Shown piece by piece: positions 7,379 through 15,299 of a stretch of DNA of 34,075 nucleotides. A program made the position numbers and the translations under genes. The stretch is from Acidobacteriaceae bacterium (lineage in GTDB: Bacteria > Acidobacteriota > Terriglobia > Terriglobales > Acidobacteriaceae), in assembly GCA_030039035.1 (NCBI GenBank), contig JASHQQ010000013.1:1-34075 (forward strand), in the 5' to 3' direction. Under the pieces are notes generated by a model. The model ran no database searches. It was not told the DNA's origin and was given only the letters and a program-made list of their open reading frames with translations. Position 1 is the first letter of the stretch, and each line of letters opens with the position of its first letter.

Positions 7379-8263
7379 ATGTTTTCCATCATCGGCATTC
7401 TCGTGGTCTTCGGCGCCGTGATCGGCGGCTTCCTGATGGAGAAGGGCCCGATCCTCGTACTGGTGCAGCCGTCGGAGTTTGTCATCATCGCCGGCGCGGC
7501 GGTGGGTACGCTGCTGGCCGCCAACCCGCTGAACGTGCTGAAAAAGATCGTCGCCAGCCTGATGCTCGTGCTCAAGGGTTCGAAGTATTCCCGGCAGCGC
7601 TATATCGACACGCTCAGGATGATGTTCCTGGTCTTCAACAAGGCCCGGAAAGGCGGCCTGGTGGGCATCGAGTCCGACGTCGAGGAGCCCGAAAAAAGCA
7701 CTGTTTTCTCGAAGTATCCCGACTTTCTGGGCAATCACCACGCCCGCGATTTTGTTTGCGATACCCTGCGCATGGCCATCACCGGCGGCGCCACTCCGTT
7801 TGACGTCGACCAGATGATGGAACTGGACATGGACGTCCACCACACCGGCGCCAGCCAGCCGGTCTCGGCGCTGATGACGGTCGCCGACTCGCTGCCGGGG
7901 CTCGGAATCGTCGCCGCGGTTCTGGGAGTGGTGGTTACCATGAGCGCGCTCGGAGGCCCTCCCGAGGAAATCGGCCACAAGGTCGCAGCGGCGCTGGTGG
8001 GAACATTTCTGGGCATCCTGCTCTGCTATGGAATGGTCGGACCACTGGCCGCGAACCTGACCAAGCTGGTCGAAGACGAGCACGCCTTCTATCACGTGCT
8101 GCGCGTGGTCATGCTCTCCTTCCTCAAGGGCATGTCGCCGACCCTCGCCATCGAGGTGGGCCGCCGCGCGGTTCCGGAACACGTGCGGCCCTCGTTCAAG
8201 GAAGTCGAGCAGGCCTGTCGTCAGAAGGATGGGGCCGCCGCCGAGCCGGCAGCCGCGGCGTAG
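7379..8263 (+). CDS. motA: Flagellar stator protein MotA (second stator pair)
   Basis: A 294-residue inner-membrane stator subunit of the E. coli MotA type. The E. coli key residues fall at the same numbers here: Arg90 and Glu98 in the cytoplasmic loop that contacts FliG, Pro173 (SLPGLG) and Pro222 (VGPLAA). Four membrane segments are visible near residues 2-20, 33-48, 172-192 and 203-226. The start at 7379 has a strong GGAGGAG nine bases upstream (7363-7369). motB2 follows 23 bp downstream, so they are co-transcribed, probably from the sigma28-like promoter at 7261-7287. It is clearly a different subfamily from motA1. Confidence 0.96.
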   Translation: MFSIIGILVVFGAVIGGFLMEKGPILVLVQPSEFVIIAGAAVGTLLAANPLNVLKKIVASLMLVLKGSKYSRQRYIDTLRMMFLVFNKARKGGLVGIESDVEEPEKSTVFSKYPDFLGNHHARDFVCDTLRMAITGGATPFDVDQMMELDMDVHHTGASQPVSALMTVADSLPGLGIVAAVLGVVVTMSALGGPPEEIGHKVAAALVGTFLGILLCYGMVGPLAANLTKLVEDEHAFYHVLRVVMLSFLKGMSPTLAIEVGRRAVPEHVRPSFKEVEQACRQKDGAAAEPAAAA

Positions 8264-8286
8264 GAGATCGGGAAGGAATCGAAAGC

Positions 8287-9114
8287 GTGGAAACCGCGCC
8301 AGTCATCATTGTCAGGAAGAAAAAAGGCCACGGCGGTCATCACGGCGGCGCGTGGAAAGTCGCCTACGCCGATTTCGTGACCGCCATGATGGCGCTGTTC
8401 ATCGTTCTGTGGCTGCTGAACGCCAGCAAGCAGGTGCAGGAAGCGGTCGGAGGATACTTCAAGGATCCGCGCGGAACCGCCAAGCGCGTGGGCAGCAACA
8501 AGAACGGAAGCGATGTCTACGTTGCGCTGAAGAAAGAGGACATGAGCAAGCTCAAGGAAGAGCTGCTGCGGTCCATCCATCATCTCGACCCGCTGGACAA
8601 GCTCAAGAATCAGATCGAGATCACGGTGACCGCCGAGGGGCTGCGCATCGAGCTGATGGAGTCGTCCAAGGGGACATTCTTCGAGCTGGGCAGCACCGAA
8701 CCCACCCAGGCGCTCAGGGACCTGCTGAAAGTGCTCGCCCAGGAGCTCGGCAAGCTGCCCAACAAGATTTCCATTGAAGGGCATACCGACTCGATGTTGT
8801 ACTCGGCTCGCCGCAAATACGACAATTGGGACCTGTCGACGAACCGCGCCAACGAAGCGAGGCGCCTGATGGTGGCCGAGGGCGTTCGCGAGGAGCAGAT
8901 TTCGCAGGTTCGCGGCTTTGCCGATCGCCAGCCCCGCCTGCCCCAGCATCCCGACGATCCTTCCAATCGGCGCGTCAGCCTGATCGTGCAATACCAGGTG
9001 GTCGACGGCTCCGAAGTCGCCCTTCCCGGTTCCGTCACCAGCCAGAACGCCGACCCTCCAGGTGGTCAGCACGGAACGGCTGGCGCGCCGGCATCGGGCC
9101 CGGCTGGCCGGTAG
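8287..9114 (+). CDS. motB: Flagellar stator protein MotB (second stator pair)
   Basis: A 275-residue partner of MotA2. The N-terminus has a basic KKKGHGGHHGG stretch followed by the membrane helix AYADFVTAMMALFIVLWLL, with Asp29 as the ion-carrying residue. The plug/linker region follows, then the OmpA-like peptidoglycan-binding domain, which shows ISIEGHTDS, NWDLSTNRANEARRLM and NRRVSLIV. The C-terminal tail is disordered and Gly/Pro/Ala-rich. The start is a GTG at 8287 with AAGGAA eight bases upstream; there is no better ATG. This pair is of the E. coli type, in contrast with motB1, so the cell appears able to build motors with two kinds of stator. Confidence 0.95.
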   Translation: METAPVIIVRKKKGHGGHHGGAWKVAYADFVTAMMALFIVLWLLNASKQVQEAVGGYFKDPRGTAKRVGSNKNGSDVYVALKKEDMSKLKEELLRSIHHLDPLDKLKNQIEITVTAEGLRIELMESSKGTFFELGSTEPTQALRDLLKVLAQELGKLPNKISIEGHTDSMLYSARRKYDNWDLSTNRANEARRLMVAEGVREEQISQVRGFADRQPRLPQHPDDPSNRRVSLIVQYQVVDGSEVALPGSVTSQNADPPGGQHGTAGAPASGPAGR

Positions 9115-9135
9115 GGGAAACCCGGAATGAGTTGT

Positions 9136-9202
9136 CGCCCTGAAAGGGCGCGGCTTCAGCCGCGCCGGAAAAAATGCAAAATGAATGAGGGCTTCAGCCC
9201 CT
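9136..9202. repeat. REP-like palindromic element after motB2
   Basis: Three small inverted repeats lie in tandem. CGCCCT/AGGGCG (9136-9150) overlaps a perfect 8-bp stem GGCGCGGC with TTCA loop (9147-9166), and a second GGGC-TTCA-GCCC stem follows at 9189-9200. The two later stems share the core GGCTTCAGCC. Elements with this core occur many times between genes in several Acidobacteria genomes as I recall them. It may also end motB2 transcription, but no T-run follows. The 64-codon open frame across it is probably not a gene. Confidence 0.55.
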
Positions 9203-9317
9203 GTGGAGCGGTCTCCGGCATAATCGGATGCTCTTTGGGTTGGGAGCGACCGGCCTTCGTCGCCGGGGTGGCAAGAAGCGGCGACCCTGGGCATGGCAAG
9301 AGAGGGCACACTGCTTC

Positions 9318-9635
9318 CTAAGACGGTCCGGGACCTGCCAGAAGCGCCACCAGGCGCTCTACCGCGCTGCGATCCTTGTCGGAATCGAAAAGAAACTTCA
9401 GCCCCTTGGTCTCCGGTCCCGTATGCGTTACGCACACGCGCAACTCCAGCGACAGATCCTTGTAGATGAGAGAGACGGTGCCGCAGGTCTCCGCCGCAAC
9501 CGGATGTTGCAGCTCGATGCTCATGCCTTCCTTGCCGATCTCCCGGCAGCGGCCCGGGAGGCTTGCATCCTGCAGCCGGAAGACGACAGGAAGGTCGACA
9601 AGGTATCGCGGCGTTCGATATTCGAATTTCTGCAT
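9318..9635 (-). CDS. PilZ-like domain protein, degenerate c-di-GMP site
   Basis: A single-domain protein of 105 residues on the minus strand. The opening FEYRTPRYLVDLPVVFRL and the following CREIGKEGMSIEL resemble the two halves of a PilZ domain. In canonical PilZ proteins these carry RxxxR and (D/N)xSxxG, which bind c-di-GMP. Here the first Arg is Tyr (YRTPR) and the second motif reads EIGKEG, so binding is doubtful. It sits beside two stator operons and an EAL protein, and PilZ proteins such as YcgR act as flagellar brakes, so a motor-related role is plausible but inferred. The start at 9635 has no good ribosome-binding site. It converges on motB2, with the palindromic element between them. 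Confidence 0.6.
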   Translation of the reverse strand: MQKFEYRTPRYLVDLPVVFRLQDASLPGRCREIGKEGMSIELQHPVAAETCGTVSLIYKDLSLELRVCVTHTGPETKGLKFLFDSDKDRSAVERLVALLAGPGPS

Positions 9636-9876
9636 GATCGTTCAGGACCAGAGTATATTCTGACATCTTCTTCATTCTTCGACGCGAACCTGCCGCGGCG
9701 ATCCGGGACTCCGCATCCGGATGACACTTTCTATGTATTGAAAAAAAAGGTTGGCTGACGAAAGATTTCATTCAGGTTACCAAAGTTCTCAGTGATCATA
9801 CGACTGGCCCGCGAATGGGTACTTTCGTCCGTTTGGACTTTGACTAATTCAAATCTTCGAAATACAGAGAGCTGAT

Positions 9877-10674
9877 ATGCCTGTAGCCGTTTTCCCGCAG
9901 ACCAATGCGTCCGAAGCAACTGCGGTTCCCGAGGCCGCGGAACGAAAAAGAGCAAGCGATAACAGAAGGAATGCAGGCGAAGGCGTGGGAGCAGCGAGCC
10001 GGCGGGTCTTGATCGTCGACAGTGACGCTCCCCTGGCCGGGTTTCTTGCAGGAGAGCTCGCGGCACAGCAATTCACCGTGGATATCGTGCCGGACGGGGA
10101 AGCGGCGCTTGCCGCGCTGACCGGCAAAAACCCGTATCACCTGATGATTCTCGATCTGAACCTGCCCAAGCTCGACGGTCTGGCGTTGATCGAGCGCGTC
10201 CGGCCCTCGCACCCGCGTCTTCCGATGATGGTGCTCACCGCCCGCGGCAGCGTCGAGGACAAGGTGGCCGCCTTCCACACCGGCGCCGACGATTGCCTGA
10301 GCAAGCCCTTTTCGCTTCTCGAGCTCATCGCGAGGGTCCATGCCCTGATGCGCCGCAACTCCGGCGCCGTTGCCAACTGCTCCAGGGTGGGCGACCTGAC
10401 GCTCAACCGCGAAGAGCGGCGCGTGGAGCGGAATGGCCGCAGGATCGAGCTGACGCCGAGGGAATTCGCCATTCTCGATGTCATGATGCGCAATGCCGGG
10501 CGTCCGGTCTCGCGCGCAACCCTGCTCAACGAGGTGTGGAACATGTCCGGTGAGCCTTCCACCAACATCGTCGACGTGTACATGAAATATGTCCGCGACA
10601 AGGTCGATGCTCCCGGTGAGCCGCGCCTCACCCATACCATTCGTGGATTCGGCTATGAGCTGCGCGAGGCGTAG
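9877..10674 (+). CDS. OmpR/PhoB-family response regulator (orphan)
   Basis: A 265-residue two-domain regulator. An unusually long, probably disordered N-terminus of about 42 residues precedes the receiver domain (about 43-155), which has phospho-acceptor Asp93 in LDLNLP, a conserved Thr in LTARGS and Lys in SKPFSL. The winged-helix DNA-binding domain (about 168-262) shows LTPREFAILDVMMRNAGRPV and ends in THTIRGFGYEL. The start at 9877 is supported only by a weak AGAGAG; a later start near the receiver domain is possible. No sensor kinase is adjacent: the kinase at 12134 lies next to an NtrC-type regulator. The 241-bp upstream gap includes a TTGACT at 9840 without a good -10. Confidence 0.9.
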   Translation: MPVAVFPQTNASEATAVPEAAERKRASDNRRNAGEGVGAASRRVLIVDSDAPLAGFLAGELAAQQFTVDIVPDGEAALAALTGKNPYHLMILDLNLPKLDGLALIERVRPSHPRLPMMVLTARGSVEDKVAAFHTGADDCLSKPFSLLELIARVHALMRRNSGAVANCSRVGDLTLNREERRVERNGRRIELTPREFAILDVMMRNAGRPVSRATLLNEVWNMSGEPSTNIVDVYMKYVRDKVDAPGEPRLTHTIRGFGYELREA

Positions 10675-10888
10675 CCAACCGGCCGCAATCCTTCACTTCG
10701 CGATCGGGCCCGCGGGCCAGACCGCGCCACTCCATCGCGAATTCGCCGGTCGCATGGCGTTTGTGCGCAAGCGGCCCCAACACAGAAAGATTGTGCGCGG
10801 TGCAGGTCGCACGATCGCAATGGCCTGAGTCTCACTCCGGGCCTTCGGCATTCAGCAGTCGGTTTCATCGGTGGTTTACAGGAGAAGC

Positions 10889-12070
10889 ATGGCTTCGCCC
10901 GTCCTTCAATCGGAACGCTTCGAAGACCGACTTCCGTTTACGGTTCTCGTCGTCAGCCCCAACGCGCAGTTGCGCCAGGAGCTTCGCGAGAAACTGGCAC
11001 CCGAGCGCTGGAACGTCCTGCAGGCGGGGAGCGGCGCGGGCGCGCTGGACATGCTGCGCAAAAACGAAGCCGACGAAGGCGTGCTGCTGCTTGACCCCAT
11101 GCTGCCGGATCTGGAGCCGAACGGATTTCGCGCCCTTGTCCAGAACCGTTTTCCCAACACCCAGGTGCTGATGCTGAATTCGCAGACCGGCCAGCTCCTC
11201 ATCGGCAGCTCGTCGCCCACTTCGGTTTCGGCGAGGCTGTTCGAGGCGATCAACAGCGGAGGAGCGGTGCGCAGCGCGGCTTTTGCGCCGCCGGCGCCGG
11301 AAACCGCGCGCGTTGCGCCCGAGCGCCATGCGATCAAGGTGCGCGGCATGATCGGCAGCTCCGAGCCGATGCAGCGCACCTGGGCCGTGACGCGCATGGT
11401 CGCGGTTCGCAACACCACCGTCCTGGTTACCGGCGAAAGCGGCACGGGAAAGGATCTGCTCGCCCAGGAGGTTCACCTCATCAGCGCGCGCCGCAACCAG
11501 CCGTTTGTCGTTGTCAACTGCTCGGCAATCCCCGAGACGCTGCTCGAAGCCGAACTGTTCGGCTACGCCAAGGGATCGTTCACGGGAGCCATGCAGTCGC
11601 GCATCGGCCGCATTCACGCCGCGCGCGGCGGCACGCTCTTTCTCGACGAGATCGGCGACATGCCGCTGTCGCTGCAAAGCAAGATCCTGCGCTTCCTCGA
11701 ACAGGGCGAGGTGCAGCGCCTGGGCGGCAACGACAATCTGAAGGTCGACGTCCGCGTCGTCGCCGCGACCAACGCCGACCTGAAGAAGATGGTCTCCAAC
11801 CAGCAGTTTCGCGAAGATCTCTACTATCGCCTCGCCGTCTTTCCCATCCATCTGCCGCCGCTGCGCGAGCGCATGGACGATCTCGGGGAACTCGCTCTTT
11901 TCTTCGTGGCCAAATTCTCTCCCGGCGCCTCCATCGGCCGCGACGCGCTCCATATTCTGGCGCAGCACGGCTGGCCGGGAAACATTCGCGAGCTGCGCAA
12001 TGTCATTGAGCGGGCGGCTATTCTCGTCGGCGAAGGCCGCGAAATCAAGGCCGAACATATCCTCCTTTAG
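10889..12070 (+). CDS. Sigma54 activator with degenerate receiver and no DNA-binding domain (FlrA/FleQ/FlgR-like)
   Basis: A 393-residue enhancer-binding-type protein. Residues about 10-105 resemble a receiver domain, but the N-terminal acidic pair is replaced by SPN (LVVSPNAQ) and the conserved Lys is missing, although an Asp in LLLDPML remains. The AAA+ domain (about 155-393) has Walker A GESGTGKD at 182-189, a sigma54-contact loop GSFTGA at 229-234 (usually GAFTGA), Walker B FLDEIGD and the arginine-finger region. The protein ends right after the AAA+ domain, at EIKAEHILL, so the usual Fis-type HTH is absent; none is encoded before the next gene. The start is the ATG at 10889 with AGGAG just upstream, not the GTG at 10871. 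Its place beside a kinase and FlrC-like regulator suggests a flagellar master-regulator role. Confidence 0.88.
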   Translation: MASPVLQSERFEDRLPFTVLVVSPNAQLRQELREKLAPERWNVLQAGSGAGALDMLRKNEADEGVLLLDPMLPDLEPNGFRALVQNRFPNTQVLMLNSQTGQLLIGSSSPTSVSARLFEAINSGGAVRSAAFAPPAPETARVAPERHAIKVRGMIGSSEPMQRTWAVTRMVAVRNTTVLVTGESGTGKDLLAQEVHLISARRNQPFVVVNCSAIPETLLEAELFGYAKGSFTGAMQSRIGRIHAARGGTLFLDEIGDMPLSLQSKILRFLEQGEVQRLGGNDNLKVDVRVVAATNADLKKMVSNQQFREDLYYRLAVFPIHLPPLRERMDDLGELALFFVAKFSPGASIGRDALHILAQHGWPGNIRELRNVIERAAILVGEGREIKAEHILL

Positions 12071-12133
12071 TTGTACGTCCCGAATCGGCAGCCCGTCTCA
12101 ATTTGGAACCAGCCGTGCAGTTCAGATAGGCAA

Positions 12134-13423
12134 ATGCTGCCCAGTTCTCATCCGATTCCAATTGACCCGGCGGGGGTCGTTTCGCTGAACAACCCCCGCC
12201 TGCTGGCGGATGCCTTTTCGGAGTTCATCTCCGCCTCGGCGCTGCTCGAAGCGTCGTACCGCGAGCTGCAGCGGAAGGTGGCGCACCTGGGCGGCGAACT
12301 CGCCGAGCGGAATGCAGCGCTCACGCGCAGCCTGGCGGAAAACGATCGCATGCGTGCCGCGCTGCAGCAGATGATCGACTCCATGCCCTGCGGAGTGCTG
12401 GTGCTCGACGCCGCCGAATCGATCGTCATGATCAATCCCGAGGGCCGGCTGCTGCTGGGGCTCGATTCCACGCGCGTGAAATCGCTGCGTCAGCTCTCCC
12501 AGGCCAGCCGCATCGACTTCGAGGCGCTGGCCGCGCGAAACGCGGACGATCGCGACGCCGAGTTGACGATCTCATCCGGATCGGACCAGCGCTGGCTGGC
12601 GATCGGTCGTCGCGAACTCGGTTGCGGAGCCTCCAGGCCCGAATCCGGTTCCTGTTCCGAGCCCCGTTCGCATTCGCATTCGACGATCGCCCCGCTGCGC
12701 AGCATCTGGATTCTGCGCGACATTACCGCCGGCAAGCAGGCCGAGCAGGAGCGCGAAGCCGCGCGCCGCGCCACCACGCTGGCCGAGATCTCGACCATCC
12801 TCGCGCACGAAATTAGAAATCCATTAGCCAGTCTCGAGCTCTTCGCCGGGCTGATCGCCGAAGACCGGAACCACGCGTCGCAATGGATTGACCACCTGCG
12901 CGCCGGAATCCGTACGCTCTCCGGAACCGTGAACAACGTTCTCAGCATGAACGGTGAGCCCGGTCCACGGCTCGCTCCGCTGGACCTCGCGGCCTGCGTA
13001 AAATCCGGCGTCGAATTCGTGCAACCCGTCGCCGGTCAGGCGAACGTGACGCTTGCGCTTTTGCCGCCGAAGACGCGGCTCTCTGTGCGGGGCAACGAGG
13101 ACGGAATTCGCCAGATCCTGCTGAACCTGATCTGCAACGCCATTCGGCATACTCCGGCCGGCGGCTGCGTCGAGGTATCGATGCGGAGAGCGAAGCGGAG
13201 CGATCGGTCTCTTGCCACCGTCGCCGTGCGCGACACCGGCTGCGGGATCGCGCCCGGGCACATCGATCGTCTGTTCGAAGCCGGATTCAGCGGCAGCGGC
13301 GAGACGCCCGGCCTCGGCCTCGCCGTTTGCAGGCGGCTGATGACGCAGCATGGCGGCACGATCCGCGTCACAAGCCGTCCCAACGAAGGGAGCATGTTTC
13401 AACTGGAGTTTCCAGCGATATGA
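12134..13423 (+). CDS. PAS-domain sensor histidine kinase (FlrB-like)
   Basis: A 429-residue cytoplasmic kinase without membrane segments. A coiled-coil region (about 30-80) is followed by a PAS domain (about 85-190) containing MIDSMPCGVLVLD. The dimerisation domain carries phospho-acceptor His225 in ILAHEIRNPLASLELF, and the ATPase domain has the N box NLICNAIRHTP, G1 DTGCGI and G2 GLGLAVCR. It overlaps the next gene by 4 bp (ATGA), so the two are translationally coupled and almost surely a cognate pair, like FlrB-FlrC or FleS-FleR. The open frame begins at a TTG at 12071, but the ATG at 12134 is preferred. A Ser/Arg/His-rich insertion lies between the PAS and kinase core. Confidence 0.92.
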   Translation: MLPSSHPIPIDPAGVVSLNNPRLLADAFSEFISASALLEASYRELQRKVAHLGGELAERNAALTRSLAENDRMRAALQQMIDSMPCGVLVLDAAESIVMINPEGRLLLGLDSTRVKSLRQLSQASRIDFEALAARNADDRDAELTISSGSDQRWLAIGRRELGCGASRPESGSCSEPRSHSHSTIAPLRSIWILRDITAGKQAEQEREAARRATTLAEISTILAHEIRNPLASLELFAGLIAEDRNHASQWIDHLRAGIRTLSGTVNNVLSMNGEPGPRLAPLDLAACVKSGVEFVQPVAGQANVTLALLPPKTRLSVRGNEDGIRQILLNLICNAIRHTPAGGCVEVSMRRAKRSDRSLATVAVRDTGCGIAPGHIDRLFEAGFSGSGETPGLGLAVCRRLMTQHGGTIRVTSRPNEGSMFQLEFPAI

Positions 13424-14826
13424 CCGGGTCTTTCGAATCGTCGGTGATGGTGGTGGATGACGAGCCGGGCATCCGCACGGCCTTGCGCGCCAATTTCCTT
13501 CGCCACGGATGGCGCGTCGAGACCGCTTCCGGTGTGCGCGAGGCCATTCGCAACCTGGAAGCGCGGGAGTTCGATCTGATCGTGACCGACATGCGCATGC
13601 CCGACGGCAGCGGCATGGAGGTGATGCGCGCCGCGCGGCGCTCGAACGCCGCGACCGCCGTCATTCTCCTCACCGCCTTCGGTTCGGTTCCCGACGCCGT
13701 GAGCGCCATGCGCGATGGAGCGCTCGATTACGTTACCAAGCCGATCCCGTTTGACCGCTTGCAGTCGGCTGCCGCGCAGGTGATGCAGCGCGCGCGCCAG
13801 GCCGGGCCCATCGAAACCGGACCGGCCTGTGCAGGCGAGCAGGCAGGCGCCATCGTCGGCCAGTCGCCGCTGTTGCTGCAGGCGCTGCAGCGCGCCCGCG
13901 CAGCCGCCGGCACTGGCGCCGACGTGCTGATCGAGGCAGAGAGCGGAACCGGCAAGGAGCTGCTGGCCCGGTTCATTCACGATTCGGGCGACCGCGCCGG
14001 CAAGCCGTTCGTGGCCGTCAACTGCGCCGCCGTTCCCGAAACGCTGCTCGAAAGCGAACTCTTCGGCCACGGCCGCGGCGCATTCACCGGCGCGGTGGCC
14101 AGTCGTCCCGGCAAATTCGAGCTGGCCGACGGCGGAACCCTGCTGCTCGACGAGATCGGCGAAATGCCGCTCAATTTGCAGCCGAAACTGCTGCGCGCCC
14201 TGCAGGAGCGGGAATTCGAGCGGCTGGGCGAAGGCCATCCGGTTCGCGTGGATATTCGCGTGGTGGCAACCACCAATGTCTCGCTCGCGGGGATGGTCGA
14301 GCGCGGCCTGTTCCGCGCCGATCTTTATTACCGCCTGAATGTGATCCCGCTTTCTCTTCCGCCGCTGCGCGAGCGCCACGACGACATTCCGGTTCTCGCG
14401 CGCCACTTCGCCGGGCTGTTTGCCGCGCAGAGGCGCGCGCAGGCGCCCCGGCTGCGGCCGGATTTTCTCGATCGCCTGCAGTCGCACTCCTGGCCGGGCA
14501 ACGTGCGCGAGCTCGCCAACTTCATGCGGCGCGTCCTTGCGCTCAACGATACGCAGGAAATCGACGCGCGCTGCTTCGACGCCGAATTCCACCCCGGCGC
14601 AGGCATTCGCCGTCCTGTTTCCGCGCCTGCGCTTCCGTCCGCGCCGGTTGCGCTCGCCGCGCCGGCCGGCACGCCCATCCGCGAGATGGAACGAAAGCAT
14701 CTCGAGAACACGCTCGCGCTCACCGGCGGCAATCGCACCCACGCCGCCGAAATGCTGGGCATCAGCCTGCGCACGCTGCGCAACAGGATTCGCGAGTACG
14801 GCCTTCCGCCGAGGAGGTTTGCATAA
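13420..14826 (+). CDS. NtrC-family sigma54 response regulator (FlrC/FleR-like)
   Basis: A 468-residue activator with all three domains. The receiver (about 8-120) has the acidic pair in VVDDEPG, acceptor Asp in VTDMRMPDG, Thr in LLTAFGS and Lys in VTKPI. The AAA+ domain (about 145-375) has an intact GAFTGA loop at 220-225 and LLLDEIGEMP. A C-terminal Fis-type HTH shows LTGGNRTHAAEMLGISLRTL. The Walker A motif reads AESGTGKE (173-180), with Ala in place of the usual first Gly. The start ATG overlaps the kinase stop codon, which sets it inside a longer open frame from 13327. flgB starts immediately after its stop codon, placing the regulator at the head of a structural operon. Confidence 0.94.
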   Translation: MTGSFESSVMVVDDEPGIRTALRANFLRHGWRVETASGVREAIRNLEAREFDLIVTDMRMPDGSGMEVMRAARRSNAATAVILLTAFGSVPDAVSAMRDGALDYVTKPIPFDRLQSAAAQVMQRARQAGPIETGPACAGEQAGAIVGQSPLLLQALQRARAAAGTGADVLIEAESGTGKELLARFIHDSGDRAGKPFVAVNCAAVPETLLESELFGHGRGAFTGAVASRPGKFELADGGTLLLDEIGEMPLNLQPKLLRALQEREFERLGEGHPVRVDIRVVATTNVSLAGMVERGLFRADLYYRLNVIPLSLPPLRERHDDIPVLARHFAGLFAAQRRAQAPRLRPDFLDRLQSHSWPGNVRELANFMRRVLALNDTQEIDARCFDAEFHPGAGIRRPVSAPALPSAPVALAAPAGTPIREMERKHLENTLALTGGNRTHAAEMLGISLRTLRNRIREYGLPPRRFA

Positions 14827-15171
14827 ATGGGGACGTTTTCAGGTTTGCCGCCCCTCGAGGGATTTCTGAAGGTCACTTCGGAACGCCAGCAGATGATCGC
14901 CACCAACATGGCGAACGTGGACACGCCGGGCTATCGCACGCGCGACGTCGATTTTCAAAGCGCGATGCGGCAGGCCATGGACGAGGGCGAGGGGCCGCAG
15001 CTCCAGCCGGCGAGCCTCGAGGTTGCCGGCCTGCCGGAGCGGCCCGACGGCAACAACGTGAATATCGATCGCGAGAGCATGATGCTCTCCGAAACGCAGC
15101 TCCAGTACCAGTTGGGCGTGCAGCTCGTGAAGTCGCAGTTCCACACGCTCTATTCCGCAATGAAGGATTAG
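14827..15171 (+). CDS. flgB: Flagellar basal-body rod protein FlgB
   Basis: A proximal rod subunit of 114 residues, exported through the flagellar type III system. The N-terminus carries the rod-protein signature with QQMIATNMANVDTPGYRTRD, and the C-terminal helix segment ends in LVKSQFHTLYSAMKD. The length is close to the usual 115-135. The ATG directly follows the stop codon of the NtrC-type gene, and a strong GAGGAGG (14811-14817) inside that gene serves as the ribosome-binding site. It is followed by a 128-bp gap with a palindrome and then flgC, an unusual gap inside the rod operon. Confidence 0.95.
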   Translation: MGTFSGLPPLEGFLKVTSERQQMIATNMANVDTPGYRTRDVDFQSAMRQAMDEGEGPQLQPASLEVAGLPERPDGNNVNIDRESMMLSETQLQYQLGVQLVKSQFHTLYSAMKD

Positions 15172-15210
15172 GTCTCTGACCGCTTGAACTTTGAACCATG
15201 CCGGGTGCGC

Positions 15211-15232
15211 CAGGTCCCGGTTCCGGGACCTG
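15211..15232. repeat. Perfect 10-bp palindrome between flgB and flgC
   Basis: CAGGTCCCGG and CCGGGACCTG face each other across two bases. A partial third arm (GGGAACCGG) follows at about 15240. It has no T-run, so it is not a typical terminator. It could be a dispersed palindrome or an mRNA-stability hairpin that adjusts flgB relative to flgC. Confidence 0.5.
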
Positions 15233-15299
15233 GGAAACCGGGAACCGGAATGCAAGGCATGGGTTCACAGGGTCACAGACCTGGAAGGGGAACTGAACC

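Noticed and set aside
9127-9321. A 64-codon frame after motB2
   Set aside because: It consists mostly of palindromic repeat sequence and has no recognisable domain or good ribosome site.
10589-10828. A 79-codon frame overlapping the end of the OmpR-type regulator
   Set aside because: No conserved features; it overlaps the conserved end of the winged-helix domain in another frame.
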